NCBI RefSeq assembly: GCF_000022085.1
Contig: NC_011894.1
Coordinates: forward strand, 2,941,501 to 3,005,500
Source: Methylobacterium nodulans ORS 2060
GTDB taxonomy: Bacteria; Pseudomonadota; Alphaproteobacteria; Rhizobiales; Beijerinckiaceae
Length of the DNA stretch: 64,000 nucleotides
Direction: 5' to 3'
The position numbers and the translations under genes were made by a program. The notes under the pieces were generated by a model, which did not search any database, was not told where the DNA came from, and was given only the letters and a program-made list of their open reading frames with translations. Shown here piece after piece: positions 15,220-25,400 of this stretch. Each line of letters opens with the position of its first letter. The stretch's first letter is position 1.

Positions 15220-15900
15220 ATGAGCGAGTTCGACGGCCAGCGCAGGCGCGAGCCGGGATCCGTGGCCGGAGCCGGAGCCTCGCCGCTCGGCTACCTCCCA
15301 CTCCTCCCGACGCTCTGCGTGACCGCCTGCCTCGCCGCGGGTTCGCTCTACTGGCGCGAGACGCCGCCGCGCTCCGCCGCCGGGCAGGTCGCGGCCGTGA
15401 CGCCGCTGCCGTCGAACGACCTGTTCCAGGCCGTGCCGGAGGAGGGCGACCGGCGGGTCCGGGCGCCCTTTCCCCTCGAATTCGAGCAGCAATTCCCGCT
15501 GATCGCCGCGACGGCGGCGCAGGCGAGCCGGGAGGCCGGCCCCGTCGCAGGGCCGATCTGTGACGCCGTGCCGATCCTGCCGGTCCGCGACCGGATGCAG
15601 GCCGCCGAGGGCCGGAGCGCCGCGAAACGGCCCGCGGCGGCGCACCGCCCGACGCACCTGCCGCTGCTCGCCGGCGTGCGGCCGCCGCCGCGGCCCGAAT
15701 CGCTGCGGCCCGAAACGCTGCGGGTCGCCGCCGAGCGGCAGCCCGAGACCCCGCTCCCGGACAGGCCCCGCTTCACCGATCTCGCCCTCCCCCACGTGGT
15801 GGAGACCGGCCGCGAGATGGTGGCGACCGTCACTCATCTCGGCGACGGGGTGGTGCAGGCCGGCAGCGCGATGCTGGACCTGATCGACCGGCGCCCCTGA
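15220..15900 (+). CDS. Hypothetical single-pass membrane protein
   Basis: This 226-residue protein has no domain I recognise. One hydrophobic segment (about 22-42, LGYLPLLPTLCVTACLAAGS) is followed by a long Pro/Ala/Arg-rich region. A short C-terminal stretch (about 185-220) begins LPHVVETGREM. The start follows a GGAGG-like sequence at about 15204-15210. Translation from the ATG at 15220 gives codon use like its neighbours, which supports a real gene. It is divergent from nasT and precedes a GH15 enzyme by 73 bases. The function is unknown; the membrane segment suggests a bitopic inner-membrane protein. Confidence 0.7.
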   Translation: MSEFDGQRRREPGSVAGAGASPLGYLPLLPTLCVTACLAAGSLYWRETPPRSAAGQVAAVTPLPSNDLFQAVPEEGDRRVRAPFPLEFEQQFPLIAATAAQASREAGPVAGPICDAVPILPVRDRMQAAEGRSAAKRPAAAHRPTHLPLLAGVRPPPRPESLRPETLRVAAERQPETPLPDRPRFTDLALPHVVETGREMVATVTHLGDGVVQAGSAMLDLIDRRP

Positions 15901-15973
15901 GGCGCCGGAGCACGACTGGACCGTCCGCGAAGCGACACTACTTTCCAGTGCCAGGCTTTACCGTGGGGCAGCC

Positions 15974-17800
15974 ATGGCATCGCGGATCGAGGATTATGCC
16001 CTGGTGGGCGACGGCCGTACTGCGGCCCTGATCAGTCGCAACGGCAGCGTCGACTGGCTGTGCTGGCCGCGTTTCGACGCGCCCGCCTGCTTCGCCGCGC
16101 TCCTCGGCACGCCCGAGCACGGCCATTGGCGCATCGCGCCCGCCGATTCGGGTGCCCGGGCGACGCGCTGCTACCGGCCCGGCACCGTCGTGCTCGAGAC
16201 CACGCACGAGACCGCGACCGGGACCGTGCGGGTGATCGACTACATGCCCCTCGACAGCGGCCTCCACCTCGTGCGCCTCGTCGAGGGCGTGAGCGGCTCG
16301 GTGGCGATGCGGATGGAGCTCGTCCTGCGCTTCGATTACGGCTCGGCCGTGCCCTGGGTGTCGCGCAACGAGCACGACGACCTGCGGGCAGTCATGGGTC
16401 CGCACAAGGTCGTGCTGCGGACGAAGGCCCCCTTGCGCGGGGTCGAGCGCACCACCGTCTCCGACTTCATCATCGAGGAGGGACAAAGCCTCTCCTTCAT
16501 CCTGAGCTACGGCTCCTCCGCCGAGGACGATCCGACGCCGATCGAACCCCGCAAGATCCTGCGCCGCACCACCGAGACCTGGCGGTCGTGGTCCTGCCAC
16601 TGCCAGGGCGGGACGCCCTGGGACGCCATGCTGGCGCGCTCGCTCCTGACCCTGAAGGCGCTGATCTACGCGCCGACCGGGGGCATCGTGGCTGCGCCCA
16701 CCACCTCCCTGCCGGAGGCGATCGGCGGGGTGCGCAACTGGGACTACCGGTTCTGCTGGCTGCGCGATTCGACCTTCACGCTCCTCGCGCTGGTGGATGC
16801 CGGCTATCTCGAAGAGGCGCGGGCGTGGCGCGACTGGCTGCTGCGGGCCGTGGCCGGCAGCCCGGAACAGGCCCACATCCTCTACGGCATCGCGGGCGAG
16901 CGCCTCCTGCCGGAGATCGAGCTCGACTGGCTGCCCGGCTACGAGAATTCGCGGCCCGTGCGGATCGGCAACGCCGCCTCGAAGCAGTTCCAGCTCGACG
17001 TCTACGGCGAGATCTTCGACGCGATGTATCAGGCGGAGGAGCGGGGCCTCGAAGGGGACGAGACCGGGGTGCGGGTCGGCCTCGCCCTCCTCGCCCATCT
17101 GGAGAAGGTCTGGCAGGAGCCCGACGAGGGCATCTGGGAGGTGCGCAGCGGCCGGCGACACTTCGTCCACTCGAAGGTGATGGCCTGGGTCGCCTTCGAC
17201 CGGGCGATCCGGTTCTACAACCGGATCAACCGGGAGGGTGCCCGGGACGCCACCGTGATGCACTGGCACAGGATCCGCGAGCAGATCCACCGGGAGGTCT
17301 GCGAGAAGGGATTCGACCCCGAGCTCAATAGCTTCGTGCAATCCTACGGCTCGAAGCGGCTCGACGCGAGCCTGCTCCTCGTCGCGCATGTCGGCTTCCT
17401 GCCCCAGGACGACCCGCGGGTCGTCGGCACCGTCGAGGCGATCGGCCGCTTCCTGATGCGCGACGGCTTCATCCTGCGCTACGACACGGAGCACTCGACG
17501 CCGGACGGCCTGCCCCCGGGCGAGGGCGCCTTCCTGCCCTGCAGCTTCTGGTACGCGGACAACCTGATCGGGCTCGGGCGCCGCGACGAGGCGCAGGCCA
17601 TGATCGAGCGGCTCCTGTCCCTGTGCAACGATGTCGGGCTGCTCGCCGAGGAGTACGATCCGGTGGCTGGCCGGCTGGTCGGCAACTTCCCGCAGGCATT
17701 CAGTCACGTCGCCCTCGTCAACACGCTTCTGAACTTCAGTCGGGCGGTCGGACCCGCTATGGAGCGCAGCGACAAGCGGCACGCGGCGCCACCGTCGTGA
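15974..17800 (+). CDS. Glycoside hydrolase family 15 (glucoamylase/trehalase-like)
   Basis: This cytoplasmic 608-residue GH15 enzyme is predicted to hydrolyse alpha-glucosidic bonds in glucans or trehalose. It opens with IEDYALVGDGRTAALIS and NGSVDWLCWPRFD, typical of bacterial GH15 proteins with an N-terminal beta-sandwich. The (alpha/alpha)6 catalytic domain carries GGVRNWDYRFCWLRDS near 250 and EEYDP...GNFPQAFSHVAL near 560, where the second catalytic Glu of the family lies. No signal peptide is seen. It is 34 bases upstream of transketolase, so the two may share a transcript. The exact substrate cannot be told. Confidence 0.88.
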   Translation: MASRIEDYALVGDGRTAALISRNGSVDWLCWPRFDAPACFAALLGTPEHGHWRIAPADSGARATRCYRPGTVVLETTHETATGTVRVIDYMPLDSGLHLVRLVEGVSGSVAMRMELVLRFDYGSAVPWVSRNEHDDLRAVMGPHKVVLRTKAPLRGVERTTVSDFIIEEGQSLSFILSYGSSAEDDPTPIEPRKILRRTTETWRSWSCHCQGGTPWDAMLARSLLTLKALIYAPTGGIVAAPTTSLPEAIGGVRNWDYRFCWLRDSTFTLLALVDAGYLEEARAWRDWLLRAVAGSPEQAHILYGIAGERLLPEIELDWLPGYENSRPVRIGNAASKQFQLDVYGEIFDAMYQAEERGLEGDETGVRVGLALLAHLEKVWQEPDEGIWEVRSGRRHFVHSKVMAWVAFDRAIRFYNRINREGARDATVMHWHRIREQIHREVCEKGFDPELNSFVQSYGSKRLDASLLLVAHVGFLPQDDPRVVGTVEAIGRFLMRDGFILRYDTEHSTPDGLPPGEGAFLPCSFWYADNLIGLGRRDEAQAMIERLLSLCNDVGLLAEEYDPVAGRLVGNFPQAFSHVALVNTLLNFSRAVGPAMERSDKRHAAPPS

Positions 17801-17834
17801 CCGAAAACCGCCTGACCACCCGACGAGGCCCGTA

Positions 17835-19898
17835 ATGAGCGCAGCCGACACCGCCGCGAAAGCCGGCATCAGCGAGATCGACCAGCGCAGCATCGACACC
17901 ATCCGCACGCTGGCGATCGACGCGGTGCAGAAGGCGAATTCCGGCCATGCGGGCGCCCCGATGGCGCTCGCGCCCGTCGCCTTCACGCTGTGGAACCGCT
18001 ACCTGCGCTACGACCCGGCGCACCCGGCCTGGCCCAACCGCGACCGTTTCGTGCTCTCGGTCGGCCACGCCTCGATGCTGCTCTACAGCCTGCTCCACCT
18101 CGCCGGCGTAGCCGTGCGGGACGGCGCCGGCGAGCCGGCGGTGAGCCTCGACGACATCAAGCACTTCCGCCAGATCGACAGCCGCACGCCGGGCCATCCC
18201 GAGTACCACTTCACCACCGGCGTCGAGGTCACGACCGGCCCGCTCGGCCAGGGCGTGGCGAATTCCGTCGGCATGGCGATGGGCGCCCGCTTCCTCAACG
18301 AGCGTTTCGCCTCCGGCGACCGAGCCCTGTTCGACTTCAACGTCTATGCCCTGTGCAGCGACGGCGACCTGATGGAGGGCGTCTCGGGCGAGGCCGCCTC
18401 GATCGCCGGGCACCTGCGCCTGTCGAACCTGTGCTGGATCTATGATTCCAACACGGTGACGATCGAGGGCCATACGGATCTCGCCTTCAGCGAGGAGGTC
18501 GCGACCCGGTTCCTCGCCTATGGCTGGCAGGTGCTGCGCGTCGCCGACGCCAACGACGTCCATGCGGTGGCGGGCGCGATCGAGACCTTCCTGCAGTCGC
18601 AGGACCGCCCGACGCTGATCATCGTCAATTCGGTGATCGGCTACGGCGCGCCGACCAAGCAGGGCACGGCCAAGGCCCATTCCGACGCGCTCGGCGTCGA
18701 GGAGGTCAAGGGCGCCAAGCGGGCCTATGGCTGGCCGGAGGATTCCGAGTTCCTGGTGCCGGATGGCGTCTACGAGAACTTTCGCAATGGCATCGGGGCC
18801 CGCGGCGCGGCGCTCTACGCCGAATGGCAGGCGCTGAGGGCCGAGGTCGAGGCGAGCGACAGGGCGCTTGCCGCAGAGGTGTCCTGTTTCCTCAAGGGCG
18901 AGCTGCCCGAGGGCTGGGACGCCGACCTCCCCCGCTTCCCGGCCGACGCCAAGGGCCTCGCGACCCGCGATTCCTCCGGCAAGGTGCTCAACGCCATCGC
19001 CCCGAAGGTGCCGTGGCTCCTCGGCGGCTCGGCCGACCTCGCCCCCTCGACCAAGACCAAGCTCGACGGCGAGGAGGCGCTGGGGCCGTTCACGCCCGGC
19101 GGCCGCAACCTGCATTTCGGCGTGCGCGAACACGCCATGGGCTCGATCGTGAACGGGCTCGGCCTGGTGGGCCTGCGCGCCTATGGGGCGACCTTCCTGG
19201 TCTTCTCCGACTACATGCGCCCACCGATCCGCCTCGCGGCCCTGATGGAGCTGCCGATCTTCCATGTCTTCACGCATGACTCGATCGGCGTCGGCGAGGA
19301 CGGGCCGACCCACCAGCCCGTCGAGCATCTGCTGTCGCTGCGCGCGATCCCGGGCCTGCTGACGATCCGGCCGGCGGACGCCAACGAGGTGGTGGAAGCC
19401 TACCGGGTGATCATGGCCCTCAGGCACCAGCCGGCCGTGCTGGCGCTGAGCCGCCAGCCGCTGCCGACCTTCGACCGGGAGAAATACGCACCGGCCTCGG
19501 GCCTCGCCAAGGGCGCCTACGTGATGGCGGATTGCGAGGGCGAGCCCGAGCTGATCCTGATCGGCACGGGCAGCGAGGTGCAGCTCTGCATCGGCGCCTA
19601 CGAGACGCTCAAGGGCGAGGGCGTGCGGGTGCGCGTCGTCTCGATGCCGTCCTGGGAGCTGTTCGAGCGCCAGGACACGGCCTATCGGGAGAGCGTGCTG
19701 CCGCCTGCGGTGACGAGGCGCGTCGTCGTGGAGCAAGCCTCGGTGATCGGCTGGGACCGCTATGCGGGCAGCGCCGGCACGATCATCGGCATGCACACCT
19801 TCGGCTCCTCGGCGCCGATCAAGGACCTTCTGACCAAGTTCGGCTTCACCGCCGCCAAGGTGCTGGAGGCGGCCCGCGCGCAACTCGCGAAGCGGTAA
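17835..19898 (+). CDS. tkt: Transketolase
   Basis: Transketolase is a thiamine-diphosphate enzyme moving two-carbon units between sugar phosphates in the pentose phosphate pathway. The 687 residues are full length. The N-terminal TPP domain has ANSGHAGAPM near 35 and the GDG-type motif CSDGDLMEGVSGEAAS near 173. The pyrimidine-binding domain has FGVREHAMGSI near 430 and HDSIGVGEDGPTHQP near 480. The start follows the GH15 gene closely. A strong palindrome 53 bases after the stop may end transcription from both sides, since the M20 gene converges on it. Confidence 0.95.
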   Translation: MSAADTAAKAGISEIDQRSIDTIRTLAIDAVQKANSGHAGAPMALAPVAFTLWNRYLRYDPAHPAWPNRDRFVLSVGHASMLLYSLLHLAGVAVRDGAGEPAVSLDDIKHFRQIDSRTPGHPEYHFTTGVEVTTGPLGQGVANSVGMAMGARFLNERFASGDRALFDFNVYALCSDGDLMEGVSGEAASIAGHLRLSNLCWIYDSNTVTIEGHTDLAFSEEVATRFLAYGWQVLRVADANDVHAVAGAIETFLQSQDRPTLIIVNSVIGYGAPTKQGTAKAHSDALGVEEVKGAKRAYGWPEDSEFLVPDGVYENFRNGIGARGAALYAEWQALRAEVEASDRALAAEVSCFLKGELPEGWDADLPRFPADAKGLATRDSSGKVLNAIAPKVPWLLGGSADLAPSTKTKLDGEEALGPFTPGGRNLHFGVREHAMGSIVNGLGLVGLRAYGATFLVFSDYMRPPIRLAALMELPIFHVFTHDSIGVGEDGPTHQPVEHLLSLRAIPGLLTIRPADANEVVEAYRVIMALRHQPAVLALSRQPLPTFDREKYAPASGLAKGAYVMADCEGEPELILIGTGSEVQLCIGAYETLKGEGVRVRVVSMPSWELFERQDTAYRESVLPPAVTRRVVVEQASVIGWDRYAGSAGTIIGMHTFGSSAPIKDLLTKFGFTAAKVLEAARAQLAKR

Positions 19899-19950
19899 AG
19901 CCGGGTCACGCGACCGCGCCGAGCCGAGTCACTCAACCACACCGAAGAAG

Positions 19951-19994
19951 GCGCGGGGAACCCCTCTCCCGAGTGGGAGAGGGGTTCCCCGCGC
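19951..19994. repeat. Solo palindrome of the repeat family, likely bidirectional terminator
   Basis: This is a perfect palindrome with 20-base arms (19951-19970 and 19975-19994) and the loop GAGT. The centre matches the arm hairpin of the longer elements at 3.3 and 7.8 kb. It stands alone, without the 70-base core. It lies between the converging tkt and M20 genes, with no T tract on either side. Confidence 0.85.
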
Positions 19995-20028
19995 GGACTC
20001 GTCTCGAAAAGATCAACCGGAAACCGGA

Positions 20029-21312
20029 TCACACCGGCTCGACGCCGCACCACTCCGCCACGAACAGAGCCATCGCGGCAGTGATGCGCTTGACGGAGGA
20101 CAGGCTCACCCGCTCGTCGAAGCCGTGGATGTTCTCGCTGATCGGGCCGTAGCAGAGCGCCGGCACCCGGTCGTAGAGGGCATGCACGCGGGTATCGAGG
20201 TAGCCCGCCGTCATGAAGCTCCGGAGGGCCTCAGCCGTCGCCGCCGCATGCGCCCGCCCGAGCACCGCCTCGGCCTCCGAGCCTTCCTGAAGCTCGTAGC
20301 CCTCCGCGAAGAACCCGTTGAAGGTCACGCGCGGAGGCGAGTTCGACAGGAAGCGGTCGGTACGGGCGAAGTCGCGCAAAGCCGCCTCGATCTCGCGGGC
20401 GGCCTCCTCGGCACCGACACCGGGATAGATCGCGATGCGGCAGTCGATCCGGCACCAGGCGGGCACCGACGAGGCCCAGTCGCCGCCCTCGATCCGGCCG
20501 ACATTGAGGTTGATCGGATGCGCCTCGCCCTCGAAATGGGGCCGCCCGGCCTTGCGGGCGTTCCAGCGCTCCTCGAGCTCGCGCAGAGCCCCGATCACCC
20601 GGTAGGCGGCGTCGATGGCATTCGCCCCCGTGCCCATTTCGCGCACATGGACAGGGCGGCCCCGCACCTCGACCTGGAACCAGAGCACGCCCGTATTGGC
20701 GCGCACGAGCTTCTCGTCCTCGGGCTCCGGGATCAGCACCGCGTCGGCGCGGTAGCCGCGCAGATGGGTCATCAGCGCGCCGTTGCCGGTCGATTCCTCC
20801 TCGACGACGGATTGCAGGGTCACCGTGGCGGCCGGCTGGAGGCCGATGCGCCGCAGGGCGTCCATCACGAAGAGGTTCGCCGCATGGCCCGCCTTCATGT
20901 CGGCGCCGCCGCGGCCGTAGAGCCAGTCGCCTTCTACCACCGGGTCGAAGGGCGGATGGGTCCAGAGGTCGGCGGGGCCCGGCGGCACCACGTCCACATG
21001 CGCCTGTAGGATCAGCGAGCGCCCGGTCTCCTGTTTCGGGCGGTGGATGCCGACGACGATCGGCGCCTCCGAATGCGAAGCGGAGTATTTCGAGCCGCCC
21101 GGATGCGCCTCGATCGCCGCCCGATCCATGGCGAAGCGGTCCATCGCGTAGCCGCGCTCCCGGAACGACCGGAACACGAAGTCCTGGATCGCCTGCTCGT
21201 TGCCTCGGGTCGAGGGGAAACGCACCAGGGCCTGCGTGTGGGCGATCTGGTCGGGGAAACCCGCCTCGACGGAGGCGATGATCCGGTCGCGGAGGGCGGG
21301 GTCGAGTGGCAT
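20029..21312 (-). CDS. M20 family metallohydrolase (ArgE/DapE/ACY1-like)
   Basis: This 427-residue zinc hydrolase cleaves an amide bond of an N-acylated amino acid or dipeptide. The metal-site landmarks are all visible: LQAHVDVVPPG near 101, GRGGADMKAG near 133, the catalytic EEE in VVEEESTGN near 168 and a late His in ENIHGFDERV near 403. The length and the LVRFPSTRGNEQ start fit the ArgE/DapE subfamily. The protein family does not separate acetylornithine deacetylase from other acylases, and no arginine or lysine genes adjoin it. It stands alone, convergent with tkt. Confidence 0.85.
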   Translation of the reverse strand: MPLDPALRDRIIASVEAGFPDQIAHTQALVRFPSTRGNEQAIQDFVFRSFRERGYAMDRFAMDRAAIEAHPGGSKYSASHSEAPIVVGIHRPKQETGRSLILQAHVDVVPPGPADLWTHPPFDPVVEGDWLYGRGGADMKAGHAANLFVMDALRRIGLQPAATVTLQSVVEEESTGNGALMTHLRGYRADAVLIPEPEDEKLVRANTGVLWFQVEVRGRPVHVREMGTGANAIDAAYRVIGALRELEERWNARKAGRPHFEGEAHPINLNVGRIEGGDWASSVPAWCRIDCRIAIYPGVGAEEAAREIEAALRDFARTDRFLSNSPPRVTFNGFFAEGYELQEGSEAEAVLGRAHAAATAEALRSFMTAGYLDTRVHALYDRVPALCYGPISENIHGFDERVSLSSVKRITAAMALFVAEWCGVEPV

Positions 21313-21429
21313 GTCCTCTCCGGGGTTGCGCGGCGGCCGAGCGGCGCCGCACCCATTCGGGCGGAGTTCGCGGCCGCTGGCAAGGCATCGGGCGGAGGGG
21401 CCCCCATGCGTGCGGCCGTGCCGAACCGA

Positions 21430-22314
21430 TCAGGCCGCGTTCTGCTGCCGGTCGCGGCCGCGCGGCCAGGACCGCGTCCGCTGCCCCAGCCACTCGGCAG
21501 CGCCGCGTAAGGAGGCCTGCGCGAGCGCGCGCCCGAGCCTGCGCCGCATGGCGACGTCGTACGGCACGGCGCGGTGCATCTCGCCGAGGAAGCGGCGCAT
21601 CTCGCTCAACGTGCTCCAGGGCAGCCGATGGCAGCGGCGGTCCTGCCTGATCCGCATGAGGATGCGGCTGTTCTTCTCCAATTCCCCCGTATAGTCCGCG
21701 GCCGGCGCGTCCGCGCAGGTCACCGCGAGGTCGCTCCGGATCAGGAAGTAGACCGGCGGATCGAGCCGTCCGCCGAAGCCCGCCGCGCGCATGCGCTCCG
21801 AATGCTCGCAATGCTCGAAGCCGTAGCGGCCGAAGCGCGTGTCCATGTAGCCGACGCTCTGCAGCGCGCGCCGGCTGAACGAGATGCACTGGCCGCTGGT
21901 GTCGGCGCACAGGATCGGATCCTCCGGCGTGCCCGCGCCCGCGATGAAGCGCTCCGCGAACCAGGACCCGGCGAAGTTGGCATGGCCGAAACGCTCGGCG
22001 GCCCGGATCCAGGGCTCCTCCCAGCCATCGGCCTCCGGGAATGTGTCGTCCTCCATCAGGATGACGACGTCGCAGCCGGCGACCTCGTGCAGGTAGAAGA
22101 GGACGCGGTTCTTGTTCCAGGCGACGCCGCGGTTGGGCCCCGTGACATGCGGCACGCCCCGCTCGCGCAGCAAGGCGAGGGTGCCGTCGCGCGACCCGTC
22201 ATCGGCGACGAAGACCACGTGCGGGGTGCGCGTGTGGCGCGCCACGCTGTCCAGCGTTCGCGACAGGGTCCCGGCGCGGTCGAAGGTGGTGATCCCGATT
22301 CCCAGCCTCAGCAC
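21430..22314 (-). CDS. Family 2 glycosyltransferase (GT-A fold)
   Basis: A GTG at 22314 opens 294 residues beginning LRLGIGITTFDRAGTL, the standard GT2 start. Other marks are VFVADDGSRDGT near 35 (nucleotide binding), ILMEDDTFPE near 87 (the DxD-type metal motif EDD) and a C-terminal half with GYMDTRFGRYGFEH. It has no membrane segment. It would transfer a sugar to a surface glycan, lipid or protein, but the donor and acceptor are unknown. An earlier in-frame ATG at 22392 would add a sequence without family likeness, so the GTG is preferred. It is preceded by the RND gene reading the same way, with a gap of about 100 bases on the 5' side. Confidence 0.8.
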   Translation of the reverse strand: MLRLGIGITTFDRAGTLSRTLDSVARHTRTPHVVFVADDGSRDGTLALLRERGVPHVTGPNRGVAWNKNRVLFYLHEVAGCDVVILMEDDTFPEADGWEEPWIRAAERFGHANFAGSWFAERFIAGAGTPEDPILCADTSGQCISFSRRALQSVGYMDTRFGRYGFEHCEHSERMRAAGFGGRLDPPVYFLIRSDLAVTCADAPAADYTGELEKNSRILMRIRQDRRCHRLPWSTLSEMRRFLGEMHRAVPYDVAMRRRLGRALAQASLRGAAEWLGQRTRSWPRGRDRQQNAA

Positions 22315-22411
22315 AATCTCATGCTCCCGCGGCCCGGGCCCGGCCCCTTCCCCGCACGGTCGGCACCATAGGCGAGCGGTCCCACCGCGCAAAGCCGCCG
22401 CCCCGGCGCGC

Positions 22412-25400
22412 CTACCGGCGCTCCGGCCCCTCTCCCGTCCAGGGAACGGGCCGCCGCGGCTCCTCCTGCAGGCCCGACGCGCCCTGCGCCGCGCCGAAGC
22501 GCCCGAGCCGCACCGCCAGCATCGGCAGCACCAGCAGGTTGAGCGCCGTCGAGGTGACGAGGCCGCCGAGGATCACGATCGCCATCGGGCCCTCGATCTC
22601 GCGGCCGGGCTCGCCGGCGCCGAGCGCCAGCGGCAGCAGGCCGAGCCCCGTGACGAGGGAGGTGGCCAGGATCGGCACCAGCCGGTCCCCCGCCCCCTCG
22701 ATCGCGGTCGCGACGCTCCAGGTCCGGCCCTCCACGCTCACCAGGTGATCGTAGTGCGAGATCATCATGATGGTGTTGCGCAAGGAGATGCCGAACAGCG
22801 TCACGAACCCGACCATCGATCCGAGCGACAGCACTCGACCGGTCAGGAACACGGCGAGCACGCCGCCCACCACCGCGAAGGGCAGGTTGGCGACCACGAG
22901 GGCGAGGTTGCGCCAGTGCCCCGTCACTACGCCGAGGAGCAGCAGGATCCCGAGCCCCGCGAAGGCCGACGAGACCAGGAGGTCGCGCCGCGAGCGCGCC
23001 TGCTCCTCGGCGCTGCCGGAAAAGGTGGCGTAGGTGCCCGGCGGCAGCTCCACCTCGCGGGCGATCTTGCGGCGGGCGGCCTCGACGAAGGAGGCGACGT
23101 CGCGCCCGACCACGTTCGCGGTCACGGTCTGCACGCGCAGCGCCCCCTGGTGGAGCACCTGGAACCGCCCCGGCGTCTCGTAGATGTCGGCGACCTGCCG
23201 CAGCAGCACGTAAGCGCCGCCGCGGGTGCGCAGCGGCAGGTCGCCGATCGTCGCGAGCCGGCCGCGGACGCTCGCGTCGAGGATCACGATCACGTTGAAG
23301 ATCGCGTTGCCCTCGTAGCTCTGCCCGACCGTGTCGCCCTGGTAGGCGGTGCGCACCAGTTCCAGCACCTCGACCGCATCGAGGCCCCAGTGGCGCAGAT
23401 CCGCGGGGCGCAGCGAGACGTTGATCTGCGGCAGGCCCGGAGGGGCCTGCTGCTGGATGTCGGCCGCGCCCCTCACCTCGCCGAGTTCCCGCGCCACGTC
23501 GCGGGCCGCGGTCTCGAGGCGGGCGAGATCGGGCCCGAACAGGGTGACGACCACCGGCGCGGTGAAGCCCGACACCGTCTCCTCAATGCGTTCGGTCAGG
23601 AAGGTCTTGAGCGAGAAGGCGGCGCCCGAGAAACTCGTCATCAGGGCGCGGATGCGCGCCTCGACGGCCCCCTGCCCCGCCCCGTCGAGATTCGGGTCGA
23701 GGTCGATATGGACCTCGCTGTAATGGGTTCCGGCCGTGTCCTGGCCGGCCTCCGCGCGGCCGACCTGCTGGGCCACCGCCCGCACGCCCGGGATCTCCCG
23801 CAGGGCCGCCGTGAGGTGGCGCCCCATCCGGATCGATTCCTGCAGCGAGGTGCCGGGGGCGGCGGCCATGTGCAGGATGAAGTGGCCTTCCTTGAGGTCG
23901 GGCAGGAAGGTGCTGCCGAAGCTCGGGAGCAGCGCCGCGCCGCCGAGGGTGGCGATCACCGTGAGGCCGCCGACGAGGAGCGGCGCCCGCTCGACGCCGC
24001 GCAGCACGCGCTCGTAGCCCCGGCGCGACCAGCGCATCAGCGGCGGGTCGTCCATGGCCGCATCGGCGCGGCCGGTGAGCAGCATCGTGGCGAGCGCCGG
24101 CGTGAGGGTGAGCGCCACCGCGAGCGAGGCCAGCACCGCCAGGATGTAGGCGAGCGCGAGCGGCCCGAACAGCCGCCCGGCGACGCCCGTCAGGCTCAGC
24201 ACCGGCACGAAGACGAGGAGCACCGCGAAGGTCGCGTAGGCGACCGAGCTGCGCACCTCCAGGATGGCGTCGAGCACCACCCGGGCTTCGGAGCGCGGCA
24301 GGCCGAGGCGGCGGTTCTCGCGCAGGCGCCGCACCACGTTCTCGACCCCGATCACGGCGTCGTCGACGACCTCGCCGATCGCGATGGCGAGCCCGCCGAG
24401 CGTCATGGTGTTGAGCGTCTCGCCGAAGCCCTGGAGCGCCAGCACCGCCGCGAGCAGCGAGAGCGGGATCGCCACGCAGGAGATGACGGAGGTGCGCCAG
24501 TCGAACAGGAACAGGTAGAGCACCACCACCACGAGGGCGCCGCCCAGCGCCAGCGCCTGGATGACGTTGCCGTTCGCCACCGCGATGAAGTTCGCCGGCC
24601 GGAACAGGTCGGCATGGAGGCGGACGCCCTGCTGCTCCAGGCCGGGCCGCAGCTCGGCGAGCGCCGCCTCGACCCGGCGGGTCACCTCGAGGGTGTTGGC
24701 GCCGTATTGCGCGCCGATCATGAACAGCACGCCCGGCTCGCCGTTGACGAGGGCGGCGCCGATCGGCGGCTCGGGCGCCTCGACCACGGTGGCGACGTCG
24801 CCCAGCACCACGCTCGCGCCGCCCTCGTTGACGAGCACCGTCCGGGCGACCTGCTCGGGCGTCAGCGACTGGCCCTCGGTCTGGAGCGTGATGCGCTGGT
24901 TCGGCGTGTCGACGAAGCCCGCGCCGCGCACGCCGGTGGCGCGCCGCGCCGCCGCCAGCACGTCGTTGAGCCCGATATTGAAGCGGATCAGGTCCTTGGG
25001 TCGCACCTGGACCTGCAGCGAGCGCACGTCGCCGCCATAGAGCGAGACCTGCGCGATGCCCGGCACAGCGAGCAGCCGCAGCCGCACGGTCCAGTCGGCG
25101 AGCGTGCGCAGCTCCAGCTGCGAGCGCGTCGCCGAGGTGATGCCGGCGAGAAGCACCGTGCTGCTCGAAGAGGTGAGCGCCGTCATGGTGGGCGGGCCCG
25201 CCCCCTGCGGCAGCTTGGCGGCGGCGGTGGCGAGGCGCTCCGTGACGAGCTGGCGGTTGCGGAAAACGTTGCTGCCGGCGCGGAACACCACCGTGATGAC
25301 GGACAGACCCTGGATCGAGGCCGAGCGGAGGCTCTCGATGCCCGGCAACCCGTTGATCACCACCTCGACCGGCAGGGTGACGAGCTGCTCGACCTGCTCG

